Source of the DNA: Calliopum simillimum
Lineage: Eukaryota > Arthropoda > Insecta > Diptera > Lauxaniidae
Direction: 5' to 3'
NCBI GenBank assembly: GCA_951812925.1
Contig: OX638370.1
Location: 107,274,897-107,338,896 of the forward strand
DNA: 64,000 nt
Part shown: positions 1 through 13,300 of the stretch, in pieces
Position numbering within the stretch: the first letter of the stretch is position 1
Layout of the letters: every line of letters starts with the position of its first letter
The notes under the pieces: model-generated
What the model was told of the DNA's origin: nothing
Database searches by the model: none
The model's input: the letters and a program-made list of their open reading frames with translations, nothing else
Made by a program: the position numbers and the translations under genes

Positions 1-607
1 AATTTAACTTATTATTTGTGTATCTTTAGTTGTGAACTATTTTTCGCTATATTGTTTTTTATTTAGTACATTTTTTAATTTTATTTTTACATTGTGAAAA
101 CTTAAATATATACAAAAAATAAAAAAAAAAAAAACAAATTAAAATAAAATTAATAATTTTATGTATTTCCTTTATTTTTACATATTAAGTATGAGTACTT
201 AAAAATGTCTAAAAATAACGCATTACGTATATTAATTAACACTTTATTCTTTTTATGTTAAAAAAATGACTAAAATATTATGTTGTTGTCGCTTACCAAA
301 CTTTGCTTGCATGCAGTTTTTTCCAAATTAAATGCTAAGCAGTTTCTTTTTATAACAAAGTTGCTATAATTAATTTTTTAAAACACTTTTTTTGAAATTT
401 ATACTTTTTTTCTTTTTATATTTTACATGAGAGTTTCCAACGTCCAAAGCACGTTTTTATATGAGGTAAAGTTTGGTTTTGGAAATTTCAAAGCAGGCAC
501 CTTATTTCTTTTATTAAAAAATTCATTATATTTATAGCAACTTTGCTATAAAATTATGCATCGCTGTATTTGTTAATTTTGTCTCTCCTCAACTCTCTCG
601 AATAAGC
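1..607. other. Downstream flank of the large gene
   Basis: This A+T-rich flank includes the likely 3' UTR of the minus-strand gene. A minus-strand AATAAA (TTTATT at 510-515) lies about 92 bases beyond the stop and is the nearest candidate poly(A) signal. No gene is seen. Confidence 0.5.
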
Positions 608-1360
608 CTAATTCTTGGGATCTTTATTATAATCCACATAAACCCTCACAACTTCACCGGAATACTTACGCTGTGATGGCATAAAATAGAAATCGGGCGT
701 ATCCGCACCACCATTCGCAGTGGTACGTGGATCATCACGTGATGCATCGCGATAATGTCTGTTATCGGAGGCATTACCACCGTTTGTTTGTCGATGTGCC
801 CGACGATCCTGCGTATAATAACCTGATGGCTTTTGTTGTTGTTGTTGCTGACGTGGCAGTGAATAAGCACGATCTGCATAGGTGCTACGCGCATAGGGAC
901 CACCGGCCATACTGTCAGTGCTATGATTGCGTTCGTATTGTGCATAACCGCCATTGCCGGTGTTGTTGCTGTTGGAATTTCGATGTTGCTGTTGTTGTTG
1001 TTGACTGCTGCGACCATTGCTGCGATATTCTTGCGTGGTTACACCGCCATTAGCACCGCCACCAGTACCACCACCATTTTCGTAACGACTTGATCGTTGT
1101 TGGCCATTTGGGGCTGCGGCGCCAGTCGAATTGCTTTCATAGTAAAGCTGTGATTTACTTGTGGGCGAATGAGACATTGGTAGTGTTGTCTGTTGGCTGC
1201 TATTCGATGAGCGATTACGTGATTTTTCTTTGCCCGTTGGGGTCGTTGTTGTTGTGGTTGTTGTTGTCATAGTTTTCTCTTCAGTCTCACCATAGGGATC
1301 GAAAGCATAATTGGTATTCGATGCAAATTCTTTCCATGGTGAATTATGTATGAGTGTATC
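608..1360 (-). CDS. Exon 12: low-complexity cytoplasmic tail and stop
   Basis: The acceptor TTATTTTCAG opens 250 codons ending in TAG at 608-610. The tail begins [12 protein letters not shown], then has a run of nine Thr, Ser/Asn/Gln/Gly-rich stretches, two short poly-Gln runs and several Tyr residues in basic contexts. It ends with [16 protein letters not shown], which looks ordered and is probably the conserved part. The plus-strand reading frame over 727-1053 is a shadow of this coding sequence. Confidence 0.85.
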   Translation of the reverse strand, partial: DTLIHNSPWKEFASNTNYAFDPYGETEEKTMTTTTTTTTTPTGKEKSRNRSSNSSQQTTLPMSHSPTSKSQLYYESNSTGAAAPNGQQRSSRYENGGGTGGGANGGVTTQEYRSNGRSSQQQQQQHRNSNSNNTGNGGYAQYERNHSTDSMAGGPYARSTYADRAYSLPRQQQQQQKPSGYYTQDRRAHRQTNGGNASDNRHYRDASRDDPRTTANGGADTPDFYFMPSQRKYSGEVVRVYVDYNKDPKN

Positions 1361-4300
1361 CTGAAAATAAGAAAGTTTGAAGAATCCAATTGAGTGTGGT
1401 ATGGGCTATTTGGTAATAACAATAAAATCCTCAACCAGTCAGCATTTATCAATATCTTTAAAATATATATCATTTGTTGGTTTTGCTTTGTTTTTAGGAA
1501 CTTGCGCATGAAAACTATAACTTTTTTTGAATGTTAGTGTAAACTTTGATTGAGTGCATGGTTATTTTTTCAAACATTGGAGATTTCTGTATGTTTCCAG
1601 TAAAAGTTCATCCATTGGAGATATGTACGTATGTCGAAAAATGAAAGTTGATTTTAAAAGTACAATTTTTTCATAAAACCAGTCAAACATTATTTTTAGC
1701 TATTTTTATTACAGAAATGATAAAATACTTACAGTTTATAGAAGGAAGATTTCCATACTTTATCTACAAATATGTTTGGTTAGAATTATTAGTAAGAAAG
1801 AAATTATTTTCCAGTGTTACTAGGAAATGATTACCATTCTCTTGATATTTATTAAAAAAATTGTAATCTTCGTAAATTAGCAAAAGTGGAGAATATGACA
1901 CTCAATTCGAGATCCAATCATCAGCGGCAATTACACCAACTTTAGAGCAATGCATGGTTGATTGTGTCGTCTGAAGCTTTTGAAATTAAGAGTAGTACTG
2001 TATAGTATATTTCTTTTAAACTCTCCACACTCATTTTGAAGTGTAGTTGATGGTGTTCAATATAAGTTGCCATTGGAAAATTTTTCGAGACAAAACAGGA
2101 TCGAGCCATATGGCTTTGCCATGAAATATGCGCGCATACTTTTGGGGTACACAATTTAATTGGTTCCCATATTCCCATGATTTAAATACCCTTAGGTTAA
2201 TAAGCCACCGATCATATCTCAACTACAAATGATTTTTCGTGCCGTAGCACCTGAAATTGTGAGAAAATTATAGAAAATGTATGGATCGGAAGACAAGAAC
2301 TTAAAAATTTCAAAACGTGCTTAAGTGATAAGGAAAACTATCATCATTTTCGCTTAGGAAATATAGTATGTTTTTAGTCAAACAAGTTAATTTGGTTGAA
2401 AACCACTTAAAACATATATTAAAGTTAACAAAATAAGTATATGATTAAGCCAAAGATGGCGTTTTTTTGAGGAGTTTATAGAAATTTGGTTATATCAAAT
2501 AAGCTTTTGTAGTCCAGTAAAATTGCTCAAATATTTTAAATAATATCAAATATTTAAGTAATTCACCTTTAGGAAATAAACCATTTATTTTTTATTTTTT
2601 GTGTAAAGGCAAGGTTGTGCACTATCCAAAAACATTTTTTTTACCAATTGTTCACTTTTTTTTCTTATTACCAAAGGGGCACATGCTAAGTTAGGTTAGA
2701 GTGCTGGCTTAATAAAGAATATTTATATCCAGTTTGTTTTATTTAGGTACTTAAGCAGGGAGCCAGTATCAATACCGGCGAATTCGCTCTGATAATTTCC
2801 CTAGAGCTATAACTCTGGCTCTTTGTAGATAGAACAGGGCAATGTCAGAGAAAGTGTTTGAGAGATTCGTTTTCACTAGCACTAATGCAATTCCGATAGC
2901 AGGAATAAAAGGGAATACCCAGTCTTTCGGCACGCTTGCATATGGCTCAGTGTCCAGTGCAAACCGCAGCGATTCGTGCAAAGCTGATCTGATGTTTTCG
3001 GGTAGTTCGCTTTGGAAATCCTGCAGGCTTATAACGCTTTTCATCTGGTTTCGACTGGGTAAGGAAATGAGAAAAAATCTATTCCTTCACTTGATCTATC
3101 CTAGTGTATACACACTCTGAATAGTTTCCGCTTTGAGAGGAGCCATGTCTTGCTAGTTCATCAGCCTTTTCGCTTTCTCAATGTTCCTGTGACCTGGAAC
3201 CCAAAAGAGAGTAAGTTTGGATTGTCGACCTAGTTTGATCATTCTCATCGGCCTGACTGTCAGAGAAGATCACCACTGAGATTAGTGGTCTTTACTAGCC
3301 TACTTTGAGCATAACATAAACTTTTGCCTGAAAGCCGCTAGACGAATTGGATTAGTGAAAAGATTGAGATAAATTAAGGTCTTTTGAAAACAGGCGTGCA
3401 CCCATGCCACAGTCCATCTTTGAGCCATCAGTGCATATTATGGCTGTGAAGCTTAGGCTGGGCGTACTGTATTCTGTTTGAACTCTTTCGGAAAATCAAC
3501 ATTTAGTGTGGGCATATGAAATCTGTGGGGAACTTGGAAATTTCGAAAGGGCACAAAAGTAAAGAAAAAATTTTACTAAAAACCGAAAAAAAATATATAT
3601 AATACTTATGTATTGTACATAAAAAATATTTACAACAATAGTGCAAATAATAGAAAAAAAATCAAATCTTAGATAATAATAAAAATAGCACAAAAAACAA
3701 ACGCTGACTGGCTGATATGAAAGAAATCAGTAAAGAAAAGTTTTGTTAGAGGAAAACAGAAAGTTAATGAATCCGCTTATTCTGACAAAATATGACATAG
3801 AAATATCTGGGCACATAAAATTTTTTTTCAGGATAAAGGAATTGTATAAAAATATTTTTTAACATTTAAGTTCTCATTTGTGTGGTCAAATATTTGTTAC
3901 TTACTATACGGTATTGCCAGAATAAGGGTTATGTGGATGACACAAATAGAAAAAAAAAAAATAAATTATATTTATTAAGGTTAAAAACACACAAGAAAAC
4001 TAAATTCATAATAGGATTAGGAAAACATATAGTATGTATGAAAAATTAATATTTTACGAAAACATTAATAAAAAGATAAAGAAGGAATAGCAAAAAGAAA
4101 ATGGTTAAGTACACAAGGTTTCAAATTACCAATGGCCAAGTTTAGTTTTAATTTTCAAAAACGCGTGCTCTAAGGATCCATATATGATTTTTTTTTTTAC
4201 TTAAATTGAATATTTTGGTATTTGGCAGTATTTTATTTAAAAAAAATTAAAGATTTTGTGTTCTATGTTTTTGATATTAAAGGTGTTTTTTATCGTATTT

Positions 4301-7300
4301 TTGATTTTAGTTTTATGTTATTTTTTTTAAAGATCACTAGAAGGTTGATAGTAGCGATGTTGCTGGCGCTGCTGATAGATCCTCCATTCATCGGGTATAA
4401 CGTAAACAAGCTTTAAAAAGTTTGGTAATGATTGAAATATTAATAAAATAGATAATGCTCAAAATGTTATGATATTTGCAAATTTCTAGTGTATTCCTAG
4501 CATCATCGAGCAGTGTTAGGGTTAAAAAAAAAAATTTTTCTGGGGAAATTTATTGTGATTTTATGTGATATATTTTGAACATATTATAACGCTGCTGAGC
4601 TTAATATTTAAATATATGATAGTGTCAATGAAAAAAGCGAATTTATGTTTATTACAAAACTTCTGAGAAATACATAAATACATACATACATGTATATATA
4701 TTTAGGGTTTCGAAATCTATATACATAAGTACGTATGTATTGCATATTAAATATGAAAATTATATAATAATTTTGCTTTCTTCAGCCGAAAAACTTTTTT
4801 TTGTACCCAAATCTATGGTAAAAATTAAAATTACTGAGTAAGACGAATATACCATTTATTGCAAAAACTGCCGAAATCACTATTTTTTTCATTGACACTA
4901 TCATATTAAGTATTGTCATAGAATTTTCCAACAGTATAAGAATTTCGATTAATGATTTTTTTTACTAAATTTATTTATTCTTATGGGTATTATTCTTATA
5001 AGTATATTTATTGTTATAAAAAATATCCATTGAACAAGGTTGATGTCAAGGAATAGTCTTTAAAGTACAGCTCTCCCTTAAAATAATAAGGCATAGCATA
5101 GCAATTGACATTCAATATTTGATATTGCAGAAAAACTTGTTCGAAGGAACTCCGAATTTTTATTTTTCTGCACGGTAAAATCATCTATGCGTGATGTATA
5201 TATCCTGCTAGGGTTCTTCTTAACTTATTTTAAGCAGTTTTTATTTCATGTTGGAAAAAAATATTACTTTTGAGCGATTTTATGTTCTTTCCAAACAAAA
5301 ACCAACCAATATCTATAGCAGATAATATATTTTTTTTTTTGGGAACATTTTTAATTTTTTCTAAATTTAAAATGAAATTTTTCCTGTAAAGAAAAAATGT
5401 CATGGCGTTTTGACCAGACTATGTGTTTCCTAGGGACTTTGACGTCCTGAATCGGAATCCCAGGTCCGTTTTTTTCCAGAGCGTCTGAGAAAAAAGATTT
5501 CAAGGTTATATGGAGGTCAAAATGAGGTTCATGTTTCGTTTAGTGATAATTTCGCTTAAATTCTGAAACTAATTTTTAATCATTGAGCTCTTAGGCCTTA
5601 AAAAGAATATGTGATCAAAAAGGATATCTCGGACCTAGTTTCGGAGATATAGCCATCGGAAGATCAAATTATACATCTTCTATGAAAGCCGCTATAAGTT
5701 GGGAACCCCTGAATGGATTTGAAAAATTATGAGTCATATGCAAGGTATTTTGTTGTTATTGTTATTTTTGTTGTTGTTTTTGTTATTGTTGCTGTTGGTA
5801 TTGTTGATTTATTTGTTGTTGTAATTGAAAAATTTCACAAAATTTCAAAAAAGCTCATATCTCGAAAACTATGAATCCAATTGAAAATATGGTCCAAACA
5901 TTTTTATAGGCTGTTAAAATACCTTTCATATGATACCAATATTTTACAAATCCATTCAGGGATTCCCAACTTATAGCGATTTTAATAGAAGATATATCCG
6001 GATCTTCCGATAGCTATGTCTCCGGAACTAGGTTCGAGATACCTTTTTGATCACATAATCTTTTAAAGGACTAAGGGCTCAATGATAAAAAATTAGTTTC
6101 CGAATTTTAGCGAATTTATCACTAAACGACACATGACCTTCATATGACCTTGAAATATTTTTTCTCAGACGTTCTGGAAAAAAACGGACTCAGGATTCGG
6201 ATTCAGGACGTCAAAGTCCCTAGGAAACACATAGTCTGGTCAAAACGCCATGACATTTTTTTATTTTGTAAACATGTGTTATTAATTTCATTTTTAAATT
6301 TATTTATTTTTAATTGAACTAGTATCGCTCAGTGTTCAAAATTTGACCATACATATATAAATTACATAATTTTGATACTTTTTGGGCACTATTAATACTA
6401 TCTCTTTTGCTATTCGGTACAAAATAGAAAAAATCATTTATCATATTTGGTACAATGTAAAGCGAAATGTAAACGAAACAAAAAAGTCACTGTTTTGCTT
6501 TTTCTGTTTTTCTTTTTGCTTCATCCTATTTTCAGCTCTGTAAAAACGCGTATTTTGTTGTTATTAATATTGAAAAATTTTAACATATTTAATCTTATTA
6601 AAATAATTCAAACTTTGTGCAAATCTAGACATAAATACCTTTTAAATGGTATACAACACAAATTCGTATCCCATTTCTAAAATAGCAAAATAAGGGTGAC
6701 AAGTTTAAGTCCTGCGTATTAATATGTAGATAAGCACTTTTAATGAATTTTTTTTCAAATAAAATTGTTCCTATAACTGTTGGAATCTCCTATTATAATA
6801 CATATACTTTTGAAACGAAATACAAAAATCATCAAAAAAAAAATTTCCACCAACTCCAATAATTCTATCGCTTACCTTTTGATTTTTGCTTCGTCTGGAC
6901 GTTTTGTATATCGTACAAATCGCTTGTATTAGGGCTATAAAAACTAATGCCGCAATTAGACCCAAAACGATATAAAGACGCACTTCCGAAAGTTCGAAGA
7001 ATGACAACTTCGTTTCGTTATCAGATTTAACATCCTTGTCTAAAGATAAAATGAAAATGAGAAAAATTTATTTTTTTGTGTCACTTATACGTATATTTCA
7101 CCATCACAGAAATACACAAAAATCAAATGTTTCTCTATAACTTACATGCCAATGGTACAAAATCTAAATACTGTGGATCTACAGTCAAAGAGCCGACTTT
7201 TCCAGAAGCCAATTTATCACTAATAGCAGCCTTAATAATCTCACCACCATCAGCAGCGGCCTCGCTGTCATTCTCAATAGCATTTGTATTTAGCGCATGA

Positions 7301-10300
7301 CCCTTCTCATAGGCGGCCTTATCAAACATTGCATGAAGCTTAGCCACCATAGCAGTGCCAACCCTTTGGAGGAATTAACCGAAATAACAATCTAATCAAG
7401 TACATATTTCACAAAGCAAATGCTTGACTTACTTTTCAAAACCTAATATTTCCGTCTTATAATAACCGGGTATATTGCCGAGTATACCATTAAACGAATC
7501 TGAGATTGTAGCTGCCAAATTATTGAATTCAACTGTACCTTGCGCAGGTGCTTGGAATGATTCCGCCAAGTTCATCAGTTTAACACCAACAGCATAAACC
7601 AAACGATTTGGTGCCGGTGTGGTTGGTCCATTATAAATTTTCTCGAGTTCTGTAAAAATAACTTTGCGGTTATGCTGAAATTACGTACAGACTGCGCTGT
7701 AACTTACCTTTGCCACATGACTTGATGCAAACACGTGATGATGAAATTGGCGGTACTTGCTCATGCTTGCGTATCTTTTTGTTGACAGCATTAAATGCAC
7801 CGCCCAGCACAGGGAAGAAGAGATACAGGCAGTGTTCATCGGTAAATGATAAGTCCTAGAGTAGGAGAAGAAGAATTAATGTATACACTTAAAATGCTAG
7901 AATAGTATGCTTATCTGACCTGCTCATCATTGCTTATACGCTTGCGAGTAAATTCTAAAATTGTCACGCCTTTCTCAATACGTCCCGATGCATTATAGAC
8001 ATCTTGACGATCATCTAATTTTGGTGCTGAATAACCATTAATCCAAGTATCCATTAGGAATGGTCGCCCATTACGATCGACCCAACCGATAATTGAGTCG
8101 GTTTGTGACATATGTTCATCATCACTAAAACCAATGCCAGTCCATGTTTGTGTATTGCTTGTCTCAACATGCCAGCGCATTTCATCGCCACGTCCGACAG
8201 TCTCCCAGGAGGCATAATATTCGCAGGTATGTTGTTCGGGAGAACATTGCTTTGGATATTTCCAATGACCGTAACAATCATTATCCAATAAGTTGGCATT
8301 CACATCAGCAGCGGCACCATCAGCACCAGCAGCAGTTTTATCTTTTTCTGTGAAGTATATATATATGATATTCAAAATACTTATTTCTTAAGAAATATAC
8401 TCCTTCAACTTACCAAAGAAGTTAATCTCTGCAACACCACGCTGGCTTATGTGTCCATGATATTTAATTTCATCTTGTCCATAAAAATCTTTAACACTTG
8501 TACGACCTGTTTCAATACCAGATGGTGGCACATGTACATATTTATTAGTTTCTTGACCCTTTGCCCAGATGACATGTGTCAGATCGTCGTCCAATGTATG
8601 ATCAGTCGGATGGGTAGCAACTAATTTTTTGCGGAATATAATTGTTGTAACACCGTTCTCTTCGTAACCGGTACCCAATGTGAGATCGGATTTACCGCCG
8701 AAAACTTCATCGATTTTTGGTGTAGAACGATCGCGTGTGTAGTAATCACCAACTCGACTTGCCATACCACGTGCTTGACCAATGACAATATCCGTACAAT
8801 CCATGGGATTGAAATCAAAACGTGGTGTATATGGGTTAAGTCTGGGCTTAGCTTTGACTTTAAATGAAAGTAGAAAATGTTTTAATAAAGAAGTAGTGCT
8901 TTGATAATACGTATACCACCTAAGTATATAGAAATGACTACTTTTACTTTGACAATTTGTTATTTGCTACTATTGACAGTTAATTTTTAAACAAAGCTTA
9001 GAAAATGTCAGCAGCTTTCATTTTCTTTTTTTAAACTAAAACCCTTCAAACTTCTTTTCATTACCTGGTGCCTGCAAGAGCTTAGCAAACTTCTTAGAAA
9101 CACCTTCGGAGCTTGGTTCTGGTTCCGATTTTGGTTCCGGCTCTGACTTTGGTTCAGGCTCCGATTTTGGTTCGGGCTCCGACTTTGGTTCGGGCTCTGA
9201 CTTCGGTTCGGGCTCCGACTTTGGTTCAGGCTCTGATTTTGGTTCGGGCTCCGACTTTGGTTCGGGCTCTGACTTTGGTTCGGGCTCCGACTTTGGTTCA
9301 GGCTCAGATTTGGGTTCGGGCTCTGACTTTGGTTCGGGCTCTGACGTTGGTTCGGCTTCTGACTTCGGTTCGGGCTCAGATTTGGGCTCCGGCTCTGATT
9401 TGGGTTCTGGTTCAGATTTTGGTTCTGACTCCGTTGTTGGCTCAGGTTCACTTGTTGATGTAGGCTCTGATTTTGGTTCGGGTTCTGACTTCGTGTCGGT
9501 ATTAGAAGATTCTGTACAAAATTAGTATAAAAGTAGAAAGAAAAATTTGTGGTTTTGTAGTGGGAATAAGGAGTGCATAAATGAAATTTTGTTAAACGGT
9601 CAAAAGTATAGAAATTTAAAAAATAATTTTAAGCAAATAGAAGCCGGAATATTTGTCCCCATTACTACCATAGATAGCTTTTTTTTTAGTAGTTTTGTGC
9701 CAATGTGTGCACTTAAATAGAAATATTTTACAACATTTCAATACCCTGGAACCTAGTGTGGAAATGAATAGAATAAATAATTACCTGTAGTTTCGCGGCG
9801 TTTTCGTCCTGCCTTAGCGCTCACACGATATGATACGCTTGTGGCTACCGATGTAACACCATCCATATCTGGCGTAACAGCATGATCTTGTTGTTTGGCA
9901 ACACGTTTTGCCTTCAAGGCCGATGGCTCCGACTTAAGATCATCCTCAGGTGAGGGTTCAGATTCAGCGGTGGGCTCTGGTTCCGATTTAGGCTCAGGCT
10001 CAGCGGTGGGCTCTGGTTCAGATTTGGGCTCTGGTTCAGATTTAGGCTCAGGTTCCGCGGTGGGCTCTGGCTCTGATTTGGGCTCTGGTTCAGACTTAGG
10101 CTCCGGTTCTGATTTGGGCTCTGGTTCAGACTTAGGCTCAGGTTCTGCGGTGGGCTCTGGTTCTGATTTTGGCTCAGGTTCAGACTTTGGTTCGGGTTCT
10201 GATTTCGATTCGGATACCGATTTGAGCTCAGCAACAGGCTCAGGTCCTTCCAGTGTAGTAGTAGTATCATCAATGTCACGTACTAAGGGGAAATTTCGAC

Positions 10301-13300
10301 ATTCCTGTGTTATGCCACGTGGTCTCCAACCGAAGCCAACCCACGATGTACTATTCACCTTGAGCACAACTTCAATTTCACGTTGTTCTTGCAACAAACG
10401 CCAATACATACGATAGTCTGGTGAAAGCTGTCTCATGGCGTATGGTGATAAGTCAATATCGGTGCTTTTGAAAGGTGAACGTTTACTACAGTCATCACCA
10501 TACCAGCCAAAATTACAGAAACATTGACGTCTTGGCAATGAAGTACCCTCGATATCAATACATTTGCCTTGTATACCGCAATCACTATTACTGGTACATT
10601 CTTCGTTGTACTGACATTTTGGACCATAGAAATATTTCTCACATTTACAACGTGTCGCATAGTATTTACCATGACCAGAGCAAGTCTCTTTATATTCTTT
10701 GCGTAGTTTAACATCTACGTCGGCGCAGGACCAAAATAAATAACCACTTGACCATTCATCAGCTTGTCGCAGAAGACGTATGGTACAATTATGGCATTCG
10801 AAATCGTTCGGTATGCTAACTTGAAATGATTGAGCGCTATAAATTTAGGGGGGAGATGGGAATAAGTGTTATCGAATAATGACATGAAGTTTATTAAATT
10901 CAAATTAACATACGTGAAATCTGTGCTAACGAATTGCGAACCATTGACATGCGGCGTCAGATCAAGTACAGGACGATCTAGCTGATCCAGCAGTTGTAGA
11001 CGAAAGCCACCCTGTAAGAGAAAAAAAGAAGTGTTTACACATTAATGAGTTATAACAACTTATTATGAAAAAATTTAAATATGACTAAAATAACTTGGAT
11101 AATACAACTACTTAATTTCGCTATGCATAATAAAGTACATATTTTGTTGTCATCAAGTTCATAAACCTTAGAATAATCGCAGTCTGTATAGCCTTGCATG
11201 CTTAGAATCTCTCAAGAATCGTGTCTCAACTTAAGTTATTATATAATTAAAATTAAAAAGCACAGCATACTTTGCTATAAGTAACACCACTCAATTTCAA
11301 AGATATTTCTAGTTCTCAGCTTAGGCAACAGTTAAATTAAACGTAGATGACTTTAACACGTAAGTTGGAAAGAAGTTATTTCATAATTTATACCTTTTGC
11401 ATTGTCTTAGTTTCATTATTTTTTTTTCTATTTTTTTAATTAAAATTAGTTGGCATTTAATTTTCATATATTTTGCTTAAGTACGATGCGATGCCATGCA
11501 AACTTCATGTTCTTAAATAGGGGATTCCACATAGAAGCGCTTCTTCCGTTGTGTTTTATGTTCTTATTAATACTTGTTTACGGTTTTCGAAATGTGTCTT
11601 CTATGTTGATGTATAACCTTCGTCAACATGGAATAATGACAGCCTAGCACGCTATATTTTTCTCTCTGTATTGTATTTCTCATAAATTGTTTTAAATTGA
11701 TGCTACACTTAATTGTGAAGACACTTTGAGCAGCGGTTTACTGGGAGATTTTGCTTTGTAAATAAGTTTACGAGTATGTGGATGGTAGCCACGAAATGCC
11801 GTTATTTCGGGATATGAAAATTTAAATTTGAAAAGTTGTTGAAATGGTCGAATAACTGGAGGACTCCATCTTCTAGATCATAAGTAGTCCGAAAAACCCC
11901 TGAAATCTATACGACGCCTCCCATACTCAATACTCCAATATGGCGGTCAAAAATTCAATATGGTGGATTTTATTTAAAAATACACTAATGTGAACCAAAT
12001 TTCATGCATGGGGGTTTTTTGGGTCGCAAATCCGGGGTCAGATTTACATAATTCAAAATGGCGGATCCAAGATGGCGGACAGAATTTTCAAAAATCAACC
12101 GATTTTTCTGAAATTTGGTATATGAGGGTTTTTGGGCTCGCTGATCACGAATCCGGGGTCGAATTTAGAAAATTCAAGATGGCGGATCCAATATTTGAAA
12201 TGTCAAATGTTAAAAAAAAAGAATATTGCATAGTTATAGGGGGCGATTTTCGTTTTGGAACATACTGTTTTTCATATTTTGTACTGAAGTTTTAGATTCG
12301 CTATAACTTCTTTAATTTCAATTTTGTAGAGATGACTTTTATAATTTTTTATGGGCTTCAATTTTATAAGTGTTCTTGGCACCTTAGGGCGATAGAAACT
12401 GAGATAATGAGTACAACTAGTCGAAAAACATTTGAGATGAATTATTTCTATAAATGAAATATAGCCCACATCAAGACATTTACAACGATATACTATACTT
12501 GATGATCGGACGTCAAATGGCCACGGTGCTCTTGAACAGTCGATAGGTTTTTTGAATATGTGGAGAAAATCTGTGAATGGGATTTCATTTGTATTAGTTT
12601 AGTGGTCTGAAAAATGCAAACCCCGAAATCGTAGCTGATCATCCCCGCGAAATATCGCAAAAATACATATCCCATATAAAATAAAAAAAATCCGGAAAAG
12701 AAAACGCAACAAACAAATATAAAAATAGTTATTTTTAATGTATTTTGCAATGTTGAATCCGAATCCGGCATTAGAATTGCTTTATCTTATACTGTTTTTG
12801 AGATATCTTAGCCTAAACGAGGAAAAAAAGCCGACGCTATGTTTTATTGTTGTGTTTTGGAGCTATATAACAGGACGTATATCCGTAAATTCTGATGCAG
12901 GAATGGAAAGCTCTAATCAATCTTTTAAACCTAATTAAAATAATGTCGATATCTTTATTTTTCTCGGAGATATCCTAACCTAAAAAGTTAAAAAAGTGCA
13001 AAAAACGTGTTTTGTCATTATTTCAGTCTACGATATTTCGGATAAAAATTAAGCTATTGACATAATTTAAATGCGGTTTTAAAGAAAGAGATTGGAGCTT
13101 TTAGTAAATGTATCGAATTCTGCGTATGAATGTTCTATATTCTAGTTATATAGCTTAAAAATATAGCGAAAACGGTATTTTTTCCTTGTTTAGGCTACGA
13201 TATCTCAAAAACTGCATGTATGTATGTATGTATTCTCCTTTAACTCCTAGGAGGAGCATAGGGCCAATATGAAATCTCTCCATTTGTCACGATCCCTTGC

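Noticed and set aside
727..1053. Plus-strand His/Cys/Val-rich frame opposite exon 12
   Set aside because: It is the complement of CAG/AAC-rich coding sequence. There are no splice or initiation signals.
9008..9451. Minus-strand frame with SPNQSQ/NLSLNQ repeats
   Set aside because: It is the +1 frame of the same minisatellite. Only the SEPEPK frame joins exons 4 and 6 in phase.
9895..10416. Plus-strand frame rich in [10 protein letters not shown] over the acidic repeat
   Set aside because: It is the antisense shadow of the SEPEPK minisatellite. The minus frame is bounded by splice sites that fit the flanking exons.
11990..12295. Open frame encoding repeated KMADPIF-like peptide
   Set aside because: It follows from an approximately in-phase tandem repeat and has no start context or other coding support.
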